The position numbers were made by a program, and so were the translations under genes. Below are positions 24,271-36,842 of a stretch of 64,000 bases of DNA, piece after piece. Location of the stretch: contig MNCI01006793.1 in the NCBI GenBank assembly GCA_015680685.1, forward strand, positions 1,365,967 to 1,429,966, given 5' to 3'. The notes beneath the pieces are model-generated. The model ran no database searches, was not told the DNA's origin, and saw only the letters and a program-made list of their open reading frames with translations. Positions within the stretch are counted from its first letter, which is position 1. Each line of letters begins with the position of its first letter. This stretch comes from Gnetum montanum. Taxonomy: Eukaryota > Streptophyta > Gnetopsida > Gnetales > Gnetaceae.

Positions 24271-24977
24271 GTTTATGATTGTTGATGTCTGGTTTCTATT
24301 TTTGAATTTTGATTTCTGATGACTATGACATAGATTATTTTTCATGGAACAGGTAGTGAGCCCACATCACCCACCCACTAAATAAACTCTATGGTTTTCC
24401 TTGTTCTGACAGTTTGAGGTCCCTTCCATTAATGAAACTTTTAATTAATTGGTGACCTTAGTAGTTTTGGAATTGGGAAAGATTCAAAGGTTTGTGCAGG
24501 GTGTGACTTCAAAGGGACTCAATACTCCTTGTAGTCTTCTACTTAGGTGGTTGGGTGTTTTTCCATGAACTTCTTACCATTCCATCCCAACAACTAATAG
24601 GAAGACAAATAAAATCTTTACATGGTGTGGTTCCCATCCAAAAAAAAGATGATTGGAATTCAAAGAATACCTGTTAGACAAATAAACAAGCTATAAGCAT
24701 TGGTTATGGGACTATAAATTCATGCACCCATGCTTGAAGGTTCCCTCTAACTAAGGCCTCCTCTCTCTTTCTCTCACTTCCTACTTCTCTTTTCTTCTCT
24801 TTTTGAAATAGTTGATGTTTTATGGAAGCACTCTTGTGTCTTGTGTGGGTAGATTGGTCTTGGAGTGGCGATGCAAAGTCATTGAAAGAGGCTAGTTTTG
24901 GTTTGGACTAAGGATGGATCTTCTTAGGTCATTTTAAACACATATTCCATGAGGGACTTCTTACAACCTCAATTCGG
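24271..24977 (+). repeat. Athila-like post-integrase region, C1 copy (left piece)
   Basis: This aligns with 43765-44470 and partly with 49690-49860 (shared TCTATGGTTTTCCTTGTT and ACTCAATACTC blocks). It breaks at 24977 where element 3 is inserted and continues at 36848. No open frame of interest is seen. Confidence 0.75.
24973..24977. repeat. Target-site duplication of element 3 (left, TTCGG)
   Basis: TTCGG here pairs with TTTGG at 36843-36847. They differ by one C-to-T change at a CpG. The interrupted host sequence aligns across the pair with the uninterrupted copy near 44462-44480. Confidence 0.7.
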
Positions 24978-25740
24978 TATGATGACCGAGAACGTCAGTG
25001 GCTGGAACACCAAGAGTTTAGTGGGTGTACAGCCTAACCCCAAACCTATGTGAGGGCCTTGTTGGAAATGGAGACAGGGTGCTCTAAATGGTCTTGTTGA
25101 TCAAATGGGGACTTACAAGGTGCTATGTAAAGCGAGTGCTAAAGGGATTACACAATGTTACCTATGGACACTCGGGCTAGCTAGGCTAGTGCATAGCAGG
25201 ATGTCTTGGCCCGAGAATGGTAGTGTAAACATGCGAATGCATGTGAAATAGTAAAAAAATGTAAGTGTTATGCTAAAAATTATAGGAAAAGTGCTTGAAA
25301 ACATAATGGAACTTCAGAACAGAAGTGCACCACCCTAAATGGGGGGAGCGTAGTAATTCCAAGAAAGAGGTGAGAGTGGCACACAGTGTACATGAGACAT
25401 AGTAGTAGCGTAGTTACAATCTTTGGGGTGTATAGGCTATAAAACTAACAACTACTGTGGAGTTTGAGCCTACTGGGTTGGCTACCGTGGTTATCAATTT
25501 TTGGCTTGGCACTTGAGCAAGTTGGCCATGGAAGTGTGTGCTACATTGGCTACATTCTAGAGCATAGTCAGCAAAATGAGAGCAATTGCTGTTGACACTT
25601 AGAGAATTTTGCAAAATAGGGTCTATGATACATGCTACGTTGGCTATGATAGAGAGCATAGCACCAACACTTAGAAGAATTTTCCAAGTTTTGACACTTA
25701 GACAAATTTGTAACTGAAGCCCAAAATAGATGGTGTTTCA
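24978..25740 (-). repeat. 3' LTR of element 3 (shortened)
   Basis: It aligns with both ends of 35005-36842 but lacks about 1.07 kb of the middle, roughly the part matching 35530-36590. That missing part contains the TATA box and most of the TCTAGA-centred palindromes. The minus-strand ends are TGAAACACC and CATCATA. Confidence 0.8.
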
Positions 25741-25757
25741 TTGGCCCCTCTTTGTTA
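25741..25757 (-). other. Polypurine tract of element 3
   Basis: On the minus strand AACAAAGAGGGGCCAA directly precedes the 3' LTR start TGAAACACC, the expected place for plus-strand priming. Confidence 0.65.
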
Positions 25758-27304
25758 ACATCTGGAGGAGTGGCCTGAGAGACATCGAAAAAGAATACGA
25801 AATACCATAGTAGGCATGACACCAACATTGCTCATCAGAATATGATTAGATGATGCTTCATCATGCTCAAGAGTGCTAAGGAAATAAAGCATGGTAGGGA
25901 GCAAGTTAAGGAGATGGACTAAGGGATAGCATGTGGGAGGGATACCAATTGTGTATGTGGTTGTAGGATGTGATACCATGATGGCTTATTGCTAAATTAT
26001 GATTTCTAATTGGAGTGCTTGTAAGGTAGTTAGCATTCATGAAGCAGGGATGGCTTGCCCCTAAAATTTTAACCTCTTGTCAGAGTTCCTGTGAGAAGGT
26101 TAATGCAGATTCAAGGTTGGACCAATTGCAAAAGTGTAGCTTTGCTAATTCTTATTTGGCAACTTGTTTTGTCTTGTTCTTCTTTCTCTTTTTTTTTCTT
26201 TGTTGAGAAATGCTAGATATAAGATGCTTCTCATTAAGTGGAATACATGCCACTCAATGAGCTTTTCTTAGAGGCAACCACATCGCATCTGTAGGATAGG
26301 TGTTTCCTCCATAGGATGAGTTGTGTTACATCCACTTGGGCTTTGACCAACCCATAGAAGCTCCCCATGGGACAAGTTATGCTACGTCCATCATGGGTTT
26401 TGTAGTTGATTGAAAGAAGTGGTGCCATGTCCATTAGGGAAGCTTGCAAGAGAAGTTTGGGAAGTGCAAGGTAAAGAGGTGGATGTGAGTAGGCTATGGA
26501 AAGGTAATAGGGATGTGCATTCTTGAGTGGCTTAGCGAGTCCAACCAAGCAAATTGGAGTAATGTGGTGACTTGTTGTTGCGATGAAACATGTTTGTGAA
26601 CAATCACCTACATGCCTTCATCCTACAAACACAACTTAGAGAAAATAAGAAAATAACCACACAACATGAGATATAAGAGTAAATTACTAGTTTTGAGGGG
26701 GCTGCAAGTGTCGTGAGCGCTAGACCAATTGTAAGAGCTTGTAGTGCCAAAGCAAGAAGGCCAGTGCGAGTGCCAGAGCTAGAAAGTTGAAAAAGCTCTA
26801 GTAGCCACACCTGAAGCAAGCACCTAATGAAGGCCAATGAGGTGGCCAAAGGTGATGATGATGTAGTTGCTTGAGACTCCACACCAAGGATAGGAGCTTA
26901 GAAATCTAGTAGGATGATGGGGATCCATGGTGCTAGATGCACTTCCAAGCCTAGGTAATAATAAGGGTTGGAGGATGGTAGTGTTGTGGCTAGGCAACAA
27001 TACTGCTAGGACTCTAGTGGATGATGCTAATGGTGAGAGCTCCATCCAAGGATGATGGTGATGGTGGCAGTAACTCCAGAAGGTTAGCAAAATGCCCAAG
27101 GGCATTTCTGGAGGATTAGCAAAATGTTGAGGGCAATGACGTTGCAAATGTTCAAGAGGCTTTTTCCTGATGATGTGAACTTCACTCTAGAACTACAATG
27201 CCCCACCCCATCTAGCCCATTGAGATGTGGCCAGATGATGGAAGATGGGAAGTATTCACACTTGCTTGTCTGCAGAACTATGTATGTTGAGCTATGCTTT
27301 CTAA
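25758..27304. other. Non-coding 3' region of element 3
   Basis: No recognisable protein is seen on either strand. The open frames here are short and show no known motif. A direct repeat around GGTTAGCAAAATGCC / GGATTAGCAAAATG occurs near 27080-27130. Confidence 0.4.
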
Positions 27305-27655
27305 ACTATGAACCTAGTTTAAGATCCTAGTAGATCATGATGTGCTAGCTTATAGTCCTAGCATACTACCATGTGCTAGTTTAACGTTGTAGTAGATGGT
27401 GGATGTTAGGTTAGTTTAACGTCATGACGCAATGATGAGGTATGCTAGTTTAAAGTCATAACAGATTGCGCTATTGATGCTAGTTTAGTGTCATAGCCCA
27501 AGGACAAGCTATACCAGTTTAACATCATAGCAGACATTCTATGCCAATTTAATATCATAGAAAATGTTTTGTGCTAGTTTAACATCATAGAAGACATTTT
27601 ATGCTAGTTTAACATCATAGTAGATGTTCTATGCTAATTTAACGTCATAGTGGAT
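27305..27655 (-). repeat. TTAAACTA array after integrase of element 3
   Basis: About ten units of 30-40 bp on the minus strand share CTATGACGTTAAACTAGCA. The array lies just after the integrase stop, matching the array at 62690-63030 in element 4. Confidence 0.8.
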
Positions 27656-27694
27656 GTTTGCTTACTTTGCCTTTTGTCGATGTGGAGTTCTGTG

Positions 27695-28760
27695 TTACCT
27701 GTAGTAGGGCTTTAGGTATGAGTGGTTGACCAAATTGGTAAACTCATTATCATCTAGATCAGCAAGCTTGAATGCTCCATTTTCATAAGCCTTTTTGACT
27801 GAGACAAGCCCTTCCTAGTTGGTTGAGAATTTATTCATGGGTTTGTGAATGACCTTAAGGACTAGGTCCCCTTTCTTGATCAGGTGTTGATGCTAATTGT
27901 GACAATGTTTTTGCTATTGCTTTTTCTAGTACCATTCGATGCAATCAAGTGTCTACATGCGCTCCTCCTCTATAGAGTTGAGGTCAACGGTTCTCAACTC
28001 ATTGCTCTGTGCCTTGTTAATGAAACTCAAGAGGATCACGTAGAGTGATAGGACTTGCAATTCAAGAGGCAACATTACTTTAGACCCATACATAAGGCTA
28101 TATGGCATCTTACCTATTACTATTCTGCATGTTGTGTAGTAGGCCCATAACATGTAGACTAGCTACTCGTGCCATCATTTTTTGCTACTACTAAGCATCT
28201 TCTTTAGAAGGTTGACAATGAATTTGTTCATGACCTCTACTTGACGATTCACCTATGGGTAGTATGATGAAAAAAAGGAATGTTTGATGCTAAGGTGTTC
28301 ACAGAAGGCTTTGGTTTCGACATGGCCCATTGTCTATGACTATAGTCATGGGTAGACCAAATCAGGTCACTATGTTGTTAAGGATAAATTTACAAACTTG
28401 TTGTGACATCATCTTCCTAATGGAAATGGCTTCAACCCACTGGGTAAAGTATTCAGTTGTGATTATGATGAAGCTATGCCCTGTAGAAGACTTAGGTGTA
28501 ATAGGTCCTATGATATCCAACCCCCAAGATTAAAATAGTCATGTGATTTGAGTGATGTGCAACTCAATGAGTGGCATGTGCATTAAGTTGCCCTGTCGTT
28601 GATACATGTTACACATTTTGACTTTAGAGACACACTGGCATTTCATGGAGGGGAAATAGTAGCCTAAGCATCTAATTTTTAATACCATTACCCTAGGTGT
28701 TATGTGGCCTTCGCACAATCCCTCGTGGACTTGATCAATGATCATTTATGCTTCGTCATT
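27695..28760 (-). pseudogene. Integrase of element 3
   Basis: The minus strand reads the zinc-binding N domain (HEGLCEGHITPR...KMCNMYQRQG, with the first Cys of the second pair missing), then the catalytic core SWGLDIIGPITPK and IDNGP. The glutamate region survives in other frames around 28250-28270. The C-terminal part has LMYGSKVMLPLELQ, EEER, and a GPY-type tail with NEFTNLVNHSYLKPYYR and a stop at 27695. Several stops and at least two frameshifts inactivate it. It follows the RNase H domain in the usual Ty3/gypsy order. Confidence 0.85.
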
Positions 28761-29990
28761 GCTAAGATAGGTTAATAGTGTGCCATCATAGGATCTATGA
28801 CATAGTGTGTTGTCACCTATGAGGATGTACTACTATGATCATTTTCCCACTGCATCCTTTTGGACAGTGGTCAGATGTTACAGAGGCTCACCCTGTTGAA
28901 GGTATGCCTTAATGCCATCATACCATTCTTGTGCATGAGCTATGCTTGTTGTGGCTATGGATGCAATGTTCGTTACATGCATGATAGGTTTGGTGCAATC
29001 CATTACTAAGCCTAGTAAGGCAGAAACATGTCAGGTGCAATGCTTAAGGCTCATGTGGCTAATGTGTTGGGAATGGCATTTTTATTATGGGGCTATGTTG
29101 GATATCTACAATTGCAAACCATCAGAGAAAGTGCTTCGTCAAGTTACAATAGGTTGTAAATGTTGTGCTTTATGAGTGTAAACCTTTGTAACTTGGTTGA
29201 TGACTAGTTGTGAATTGCCTTGGATTGCTAGGTTTCAGATTCCTAGGTCATAGGCTACTATAAGACCTGTAAGGAGACCTTTGTACTCCACCACATTCTT
29301 AGTGCAAGGAAATGTAAAATGATAAGAAAAGGATCAGATCTTCCTAGAAGGAAACATGATTATTATAGTGGCACTACCTCCTTAAGTAGTTGAACTACCA
29401 TCGAAGTGTAAAATTATCTCAAAGTTGATAGGTACTTGTCTTATACTGTTGACATGCTCATCCATAAATTTCAGATCTATAGCTGCTTGATCATTTATTG
29501 GTGAAGACATGAGTTGTGCGGCTATTGCTTGACCTTTGGTTGATGCTTGCACTATGTAATGCAAGTTAAACTCAATTATTATTGCTTTCCATCATTCAAT
29601 TCTACTGCTTTTGTAGATGTTTGTCGTAATAGCCTAGAGTACGTTGCTTTTACAAATGATGTTAACCTAACTACAAAAATGATAATGCCTCCACTTCTTA
29701 AGTGTGAAGACTAAGATGAGGTAGTTCTTCTCCATATCATTATATTTTTCTTCATGTGCCACTGGCACATGGACTAGGTAGTAAATAGGGACCTTTGAGC
29801 CATTGTCTCACCTTTGGCAAAGTAGAGAAGCGATGGACACATCCAAGGTTACAAGGTAGATGTAAAACAACTTATCTCCTTGTGGAGGGTAGACTATTGG
29901 AATTTGACCTAGCTCCTTCTTGAGGTTGTCAAATGCCTCTTGGCATTAAGCTATCCACTCAAAGTGGACTCCCTTTTTGAGCAAATGTTG
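28761..29990 (-). pseudogene. Tandem RNase H domains of element 3
   Basis: Two RNase H units follow reverse transcriptase. The first (about 29960-29740) is the ordinary Ty3/gypsy one (YPPQGDKLFYIYLVTLDVSI, VPVAHEEKYNDMEK). The second (about 29440-29080) has ILHFDGSSTT, NVVEYKGLLTGL and GNSQLVINQV, the pattern of the extra archaeal-type RNase H that marks the Tat lineage of plant retrotransposons. In it the first Asp and the Glu are kept, but the Asp of GDSQ has become Asn. Several stops are present. Confidence 0.75.
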
Positions 29991-31130
29991 CATTGGCTAC
30001 AACTTATCAGTTAACCATGCGATAAACCTATGAATAAACTACAGTATGCCTTGTGACCCTTGTAGATCTTTAAGGTTTGCTAGTGGTGCTAAGTTGATGA
30101 TGGGCTTAACCTTATTAGGGTCTATGCATATGCCTACCTATGATACTACAAAGCCCAAAATATGATTGGTCTTGACACTGAAGACACACTTCTTGGGATT
30201 TAGCCTAAGATCATATCTAAGGCAGCATTTGAGTACATGGTCCAAGTCACTTGCATGGTTATGTGCTATTTTGAACTTGACTACTATGTCATCGACATAG
30301 TCATTGAATAAGTCTAGAAAATAATCACTAAAGATATATGTCATTACACATTGGTTGGTTGCTCCTACATTCTTTAATATGAAAGCATCATTATGTAGTA
30401 AAATGTACCCCAAGGGGTCACAAAGGTTATGTTGAGCTAGTGCTTCAGGTTGATCCGAATTTGGTTGTATGTATAGAACTTGTCCATGAAGGATAACAAG
30501 GCATGACTAGCTGTAGTATTGATGAGTTTGTCAATACTAGGCAATGGGAAGTCGTCTTTGATTGTTGTCTTTTTCAAGTCCTAGAAGTCTATGCAAATTC
30601 ATATTCTTTCGTTTTTCTTAGGTAGAACCACAATGTTGGAGACCCAGTCTGCATAGTTGACTACCCAAATGAAACTAGTCTTGTAGAGCTTGGTGATTCC
30701 ATCGTGAACTACCAATGCCACATCAATTTTAACCTTATTAGCTTTCTACTTAATTAATTTTATGCAAGGATCGAGGATTATGTTTTGTTGCACTATACAA
30801 GGGTCTAGGTTTGGCATGTCTTCATAGGACCATGCAAACACCTTAATATTGTTGTTGAGGACTTTCGTGATGCTGTGGATGTGCTGAGACTCTAATAGGG
30901 AACTAAGTTTTAGTGTCCTTACCTTGCCACTAAGTGTTGTTATAGGGACTTTAAGGAGGGGATCTTCCATCACATCTCTTGCCTCATGATCTAGAGCTTT
31001 GACTAGATGGTCTCGCCAATCTGGTGATGCCTCTAGGAATGCTACATGTTCGTTATAGGCTATAGGCTCAAGGTCTAGATATTGGAGATTGATGTATTAG
31101 ATGAGTTCACCATGAGGTCTAGTGAGAACC
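29991..31130 (-). pseudogene. Reverse transcriptase of element 3
   Basis: The minus strand reads the linker FAWSYEDMPNLDP (30746-30973), the fingers motif VVLPKKNERICIDF, then DDFPLPSIDKLI and ALLSFMDKFYTYNQIRI. The catalytic box FNDYVDDIVVK is at 30138-30413, with the YxDD aspartates intact, followed by LNPKKCVFSV. The order and motifs are those of Tat/Athila-type Ty3/gypsy polymerases, which copy element RNA into DNA inside the particle. About six stops interrupt it. The protease that should precede it is not recognisable. Confidence 0.85.
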
Positions 31131-31299
31131 AAAGGTGAATGAAGAGACTCACATGGGCTCATGCTATAATCTTGCAACATATCTTATAAAACAACCAAAA
31201 AGAATGTTAAGCCATACTTATCTTAATAGAGTCGAAATGCATGACATGAAAAAAGAAATGCAGTTAATAATTACCTAAACATGCAAGAGTGGACATTAG

Positions 31300-31375
31300 A
31301 AAAGCAAGCATGCAAGCTAGTTTTAAGCCTCAATAGGCCATGTTTGCTAGTTTAAAGTCTTAGAAGATCATGGAT
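31300..31375 (-). repeat. Short TTTAAACTA array of element 3
   Basis: Two units (AGACTTTAAACTAGCAAACA and GAGGCTTAAAACTAGC on the minus strand) lie between the gag side and reverse transcriptase. This is the only array remnant at this boundary. Confidence 0.6.
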
Positions 31376-32439
31376 TGTGTAGGATGCATTAGCTTAGGCA
31401 AGATAAGGAAGGTATGAAACAAGGGATTAAATTGGACATTTGATAGGCAATTAGAAATTTGGGAGTGCTAGAAAACTTAGAAAATTTTTCTAACTTTGGC
31501 TATTATGCTTGTCCCACGTTACATGTAGGACACAAGATGTTGCCTAGGGTATATGGCACATTAATTATCCCAAGAGGATATAAATGTGCATTTTCATCAT
31601 GGTTAAACTATCATTTTCAAAAGTAAAAATGAGAAGTCACCGAGTGTAGCACGATCAGAGATAGAAAAGTCAAAGCATAATAGTGGAAGCTAGAACAAAT
31701 CATAGCCATTGACCATGATGCATCAAAGTAATCACCAACACTTGAGTCTTTCCAATGTGGATGAGGGGGAGTGCATGCTAAAACGTCTTCCTAGGGCATG
31801 CATTAAGGAGTGGAGAGAGCTACCGTCAGTCAAGTACGATGCTACGCTGCACCCTTGTGTTTTCCTTTCTTCCTTCATTTGGCCATTTATTTCATTTGTG
31901 AGGGGATGGGGTTTTGGGGTGACCTAGCTTGGTCAAGAACCAGCACCATCATTATGGTTGCCATGGCAGCCACAACGCATGGTGCAAGGTGAGGTATAGC
32001 AATGTGATTTTTTGGATATGGCTAGGGAACCTACAACATGGGGTATAGGAGGAACAAGGGAATAACAACAGATTTAGGGCAAAGGGTTTGGTGTAGGTGA
32101 GTATAGTGTGAGGATGCATGGGGTAAAGGAAAGACGAGGATGAGGTATTATAGGAGGTAGGGACATGTGGGTAAGTCACAAGGCAAGGGACATGCAAAGG
32201 TATGGCAAGGTTGGGTGATGTAAGGTGTTGGAGCATGACGGAGTGGACAGAGCAATTGCAAGGGTGGTAGCTGTGTTTTTCCCAATACATGTTATGTACA
32301 ACTTCTCTCTTCTTTGTTTTGCTCCTGGATTTTCATGTCTTAGTTTTACACTCTAATGCTACGCTCCAATGAGGAGTTAGAAATTTTTTTGAACTTTTCC
32401 ATTTGGAGGTTACGCTCCCAAGAGTGTAACCAATAGTTA
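31376..32439. other. Unexplained segment between gag and pol of element 3
   Basis: Protease should be here but no protease motif is seen on the minus strand. The stretch includes GTTACGCTCCCAAGAGTGTAAC (32410-32431), an imperfect inverted repeat. It may be an insertion or a strongly diverged linker. Confidence 0.35.
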
Positions 32440-34340
32440 ACAATTTTTTAATATGGCCAGGAAGTTGGTGGTAGTTGCAAAACTAGTCCAACCTAAAGTT
32501 TTTAAGAACTAGGGGCTCGTTCAGTAAAGTTGTTGATGCATCTCTAAGGATCTCATAGTAGCACTCATGATGTTTATGGGCATCCTTAGACATTTGCTTA
32601 TGTTGGATGCACCTAGCACTAAGTAGCTAGCCCAAGAGCTTATATGGCTTAATGGGTAGTGATGTATACTTTGAGCAATCCTTACGCTCAAAGTTTGGCC
32701 TCAAGGTAGTTTGCTCTATGGCTATCAATGGTGTGGACTAGTTGCTTATTGCAACGCTAGAGCCAGATACTTTATTGTTGTTGGCTAGGCCCTTAGGTGC
32801 TTTGGCTATTTGTTTAGTGTTGTTCAACTTGGCCCCATTGGCCACCACTGCAATAGTTGCAATTACCTTCCCTTTATTCTTTTCTTTCTTTGCATGTGCA
32901 TTTTTGTAAGCCACATAGGTAGGGTCCTTGTTGGCCTATGCCACATCCTGGATGCTCCTTGTTTGAGCAAAGGCTTGGCTCAAGAAGTGTAGGGCTAAGT
33001 AGTAGAGCTTTGACTTGTTGAAGTCATTATCTACACCCTTGTAGATGGCCAATAAGGTGGGTCTTTTCCATGGGCCCACATATTCTGTTGAGTGCAGCAT
33101 TTCAACATTGAATGAAATTTTGCATGAGCTCCAAGGGACTCTACTTAATATCCATCAATTGATCCAAGGTTGCTTCGAGATTCAAGTTGTACTTGAAGAA
33201 AGTTACAAACTGACTACACAAATCCTCAAAAAAAGATATGGAGGCCTTTGGAAGCATGTGATACTAGTCTAACACCTTGCTGATTAGGGAAATGGTGAAG
33301 ACATAGATAATTGCATGTGGCCATGCTTGCAGAAGAAGGCATTCAAAGTGAAAGATTACTAGGGGGAATTAGGATCCCCCTCACCATTATATTTAGTGAA
33401 GTGGGGACATTGGACCCCATGGATCAAGGTCAGTGATGGGATTGTAGGACTGATAGGGTCATCCTAGTAAAAGTCCATCACGTGGACCATTTCAGAGTTA
33501 GTAGCCTTAAGCCACTTGACTTCTTTAGCAAGTGTTTGAATGAGTTGGAATGCTTGGTCCAAGCTAGGGGTATATGTGATAGGTTGCATCAATTGTGCTA
33601 CTTGTTGCATCATTTGAGTGGTCCATGACCTTGCTATGGGCTATGCGACCATGTATGACAATTGTTGTGGATAATATTGCGTATGCTGCTACTATACCAT
33701 GGGCACAAAGGGTGGTGTCCACCATGTGGTTGTAGTATGAGTTGATGTAGGCAACACCAACAAGATGAGTGGAATGTATGGCACATGGCTTGTGTATGGC
33801 TGAGACACCTGCACCGTGTGCATGTAAGGTTGCATTAGCGTCATGAAGACTAACATGGAGTATTTCATAGATTGTGCTAAGATCACAAAGGGCATGGTGA
33901 TAGATGGTCCCACACCCTGGTGTATGTGTGGTACCCAGTGGCTTGCCACCATAGGCATGGACCTGGGAGGCGAAGGTGATGCCACTACCTTGAAAAAGGT
34001 AGATGATTGAGACCACAATGGAATGAAACTAGAGGTGGGCTACTAAAAGGAGGTGTAGAAGGGGTTCTCGTTCTCTGAACAAGCCTCAAATTTGTCTTTC
34101 CCATCTTGTAAGAGCTCATTATAGTCTATTGTTGTGTCATGCTCATTTGTCCCACTCATTTGCATGAGTTAGTTGAGGAGCCACCAGAAGGTATCGGTAA
34201 GCGAAATAAACTCATAGGGTGTGAGGAGGTATTCCCTTCCATTTCAGTGTATGATCTCATAACTGTGTTTCACGTCCATTTCTTGGCAATCTAAGGACAA
34301 ACCCACATAAATTTTTGTGCATAAAAATTTGTATTTTTTA
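32440..34340 (-). pseudogene. gag of element 3
   Basis: On the minus strand the N-terminal part begins near 34330 (YLLTPYEF...), parallel to the gag start of element 4. A Pro/His/Met-rich stretch (34018-33692) follows. The capsid entry LAKEVKWLKATNSEMVHVMD at about 33540-33480 leads to DDPISP and HFTKYNGEGDPNSP near 33380. A zinc-knuckle remnant FCNYHQLPGH lies near 32470-32500. The position just inside the primer site and the similarity to 51771-53987 fix its identity. Stops and a frameshift are present. Confidence 0.8.
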
Positions 34341-34983
34341 TTATTGAGTATCATGTACTTGACTGATTGATGTCGCACTCTAAGCGACTACTATGGTACC
34401 AACACCAGACTAGGTGGGCAATCAACTTGTGCCACCTGACAGAAAGGGTAGGCAAAAATTGTGCTTAGAGCAAAGGTTGAAGGTTGTGTAGGATCCATGT
34501 TGTGATGCTATGTGAAAATGCAAAAATTGCAATACTAAGCAAAAAATGGTGAAGTGTAGAAAATGCTAGAAAAATATCTATGTAACGTAGTGCTAAAAAA
34601 TTGCAAAAACTAGCTAAATGTAGAATTAGCCAAAGAATGACTAACTCTGGGAATGCTACTAAAAAACTAACTTTGGTGCTACACTCTCTATGCTAGAGGT
34701 TGCTATGCTCTCACTAAGAACCTACTACACTCTCTAGAGCATCCAAAGTTTTAATTGAATGCAACAAATATGCTTGGGCTTTTTTCCTATGAGGTTCTAG
34801 GGGAACCGAAAATTAGGATCAATCTACACCAACCAACTCGTAGATAACTCCTACACTGGCCTAGGATCAAGCTACTTCCATGAAAGGTCCACAGGGATGT
34901 TCCATCTATGCTGGCTTGAAACTAGTGATGAAGGTGCAAAATGCACATAGGACTACCACTGAACATAGAAGGAATGGTGTGAC

Positions 34984-35004
34984 CCTTCTTCTAGTGCCAA
35001 AAAC
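34984..35004 (-). other. Primer-binding site of element 3
   Basis: On the minus strand GTTTTTGGCACTAGAAGAAG follows the LTR end CATCACA directly. It is the best-preserved counterpart of the element 4 site. Confidence 0.75.
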
Positions 35005-36842
35005 TGTGATGATCGAAAATTTTGATCATTGCAACACCAAGAGTTTAGTGGGCATATAGCCTAGCCCTGAACCTATGTGAGGGCCTTGTTGGAAATAGAG
35101 ACAAGGTGCTCTTAACTATCTTGTTGATCAAACATGGACTTACAAGGTGCTACATCAAGCAAGTGCTAACAGGGTTACACAATGTTACCTATGGGCACTA
35201 GGGCCAACTAGGCTAGGGCATAGCAGGGTGTCCTAGCCCAAGAATGGTGGTGTAAACATGCGAGTGGGTGCAAAATAGTAAGAAAATGTGAGTGCTATGC
35301 TAAATGTCAAAGAAAAAAATGCTTGAAAACATAACAAAACTTGAGAATAGAAGAGCACCACCCCAAACGGGGGGAGTGTAGCAATTGCAAGAAAGAGGTG
35401 AGAGTGGTACATAGTGTATAGGAGGTGTAGTAGTAGCATAGCAACATAGTTACAATCTCTGGGACATCTGGGCTATGAAAATGACAACTACCATGGAGTC
35501 TAAGCCTGCTAAGTTGGCTACTATAGTATTTCATAGGCCAAAGTGGTGAATTGTATGCTGGACAACATGCATCAGTGATCATGAGTGTCTTGGGATACAC
35601 CAAGATGCCAAACGTGCTCAAGTGCAAGAAGAGCTAGAGTGCCAGTTGCACTAGAAGATTTCCAACTTTACCCACTGTTGGATGAAGATGCTAGCCAAAT
35701 TCTAAATTTTTTCCTACCAAAATGCCAAGGTGCCAATCCCTAAAATGTGAGGTGTAGGGGGGGTATTTATAGGGCTAGGGTTAGCATGAAATGTGGATCA
35801 GGAACCATGTGACATGAGGGTAGATGGGGCTATGCTAGACCTAGCTATGCTCCCATAGGAGTAGCAAGTGATATGCTCTAGTGCACTGCAATGGACCCCT
35901 AAAGACTACTAAACTGTGACTATGCTACCAAGACTGCATATGCCAGAGTTTGAATGATCACAAGGTACCTACAAACATTGCAAGAAAAATAGTGCAACTT
36001 GGAGGCTATGCTTTAGGACTATGTCTTCCCCTCTTTCAAATGGGATTAAGCATAGGCAAAACCTAGGGGCATATTTGGGGGGTGGGGGCAAAGGAGATGC
36101 GAATTTCTGATCTTGCTTACTGAAGGAATGTTGGAGCTGAGGTGATGACTGATGGTAAGCTTTGGAGGCTATCAAAAGCTTCTTTGCAGTGCTACACTAG
36201 CTACACTCTAGAGCGTAGCCCAACACTTGGACAAATTTTTGCAAAAGTTGATGTCCAACACTAGCTATGCTTGCTATGCTCTAGAGCATAGCAGGGATAC
36301 TTAGAAAAATTTGGCCAAAATTTGGTCTTCTTCCATGCTACAATGGCTACACTCTAGAGCATAGCAAGAGGGGTAACCTCAAGTTAGAAAATCTACCAAA
36401 CTATTCCCCCACTCTAAGTTGGCTTGATAGCTTCTGGCTTGACACTTGGGCAAACTAGCCACTGAAAGGTATGCTATGTTGGCTACACTCTAGAGTGTAG
36501 CAATAGTAGCAACCCCAAGAGTTAGAGAATTTGCTAAACTATTTCTTTCATGCTAAGCCATCTTAATAGTTTCTAGCTTGGCACTTGAGCAAATTATCCA
36601 TGGAAGTGTGTGTTACACTAGCTACACTCTAGAGTGTAATAAGTAGAATGAGAGCATAACACAACACTTAGAAAAATTTTTGTGTAACTACTATCGACAC
36701 TTAGAGAATTTTTCAAAATAGGGTCTATGATACATGCTACACTCGCTATGCTTGAGAGCATAGCATCAACACTTAGAAGAATTTGCCAAGTTTTGACACA
36801 TAGACAAATTTGTAGCTGAAGCCCAAAATAGATGGTGTTTCA
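35005..36842 (-). repeat. 5' LTR of element 3 (full length)
   Basis: This 1.84-kb LTR on the minus strand runs from TGAAACACC at 36842 to CATCACA at 35005. The TATA box (complement of 35764-35771) and the run of TCTAGA-centred palindromes upstream of it (36195-36740) lie in the part that the other LTR has lost. It is next to the primer site, so it is the 5' LTR. Confidence 0.85.
36195..36740. repeat. TCTAGA-centred palindrome array in LTR U3
   Basis: Five or more units share GCTAC/TGCTCTAGAGC-type symmetry. GCTATGCTCTAGAGCATAGC (36273-36292) and GCTACACTCTAGAGTGTAGC (36482-36501) are perfect 20-bp palindromes. Units are about 100 bp apart and embedded in a longer decayed tandem repeat with TTGGCAC/TTGACACTTGGGCAAA. 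Confidence 0.85.

Larger units (their letters stand above)
24978..36842 (-). mobile_element. Group I Tat-like LTR element 3, complete but decayed
   Basis: An 11.9-kb element lies on the minus strand: 5' LTR 35005-36842, primer site, gag, an unexplained segment, a short array, reverse transcriptase, two RNase H domains, integrase, repeat array, purine tract, 3' LTR 24978-25740. Both LTRs open TGAAACACCATCTATTTTGG on the minus strand. Near-identical 5-bp duplications flank it. Unlike elements B and 4 it keeps pol and shows no antisense accessory gene. All frames carry many stops. Confidence 0.85.

Noticed and set aside
33564-34016. 150-codon open frame on the minus strand
   Set aside because: The gag reading of element 3 uses a different minus-strand frame, which continues into the capsid motifs; this one is a shadow of the His/Thr/Pro-rich stretch.
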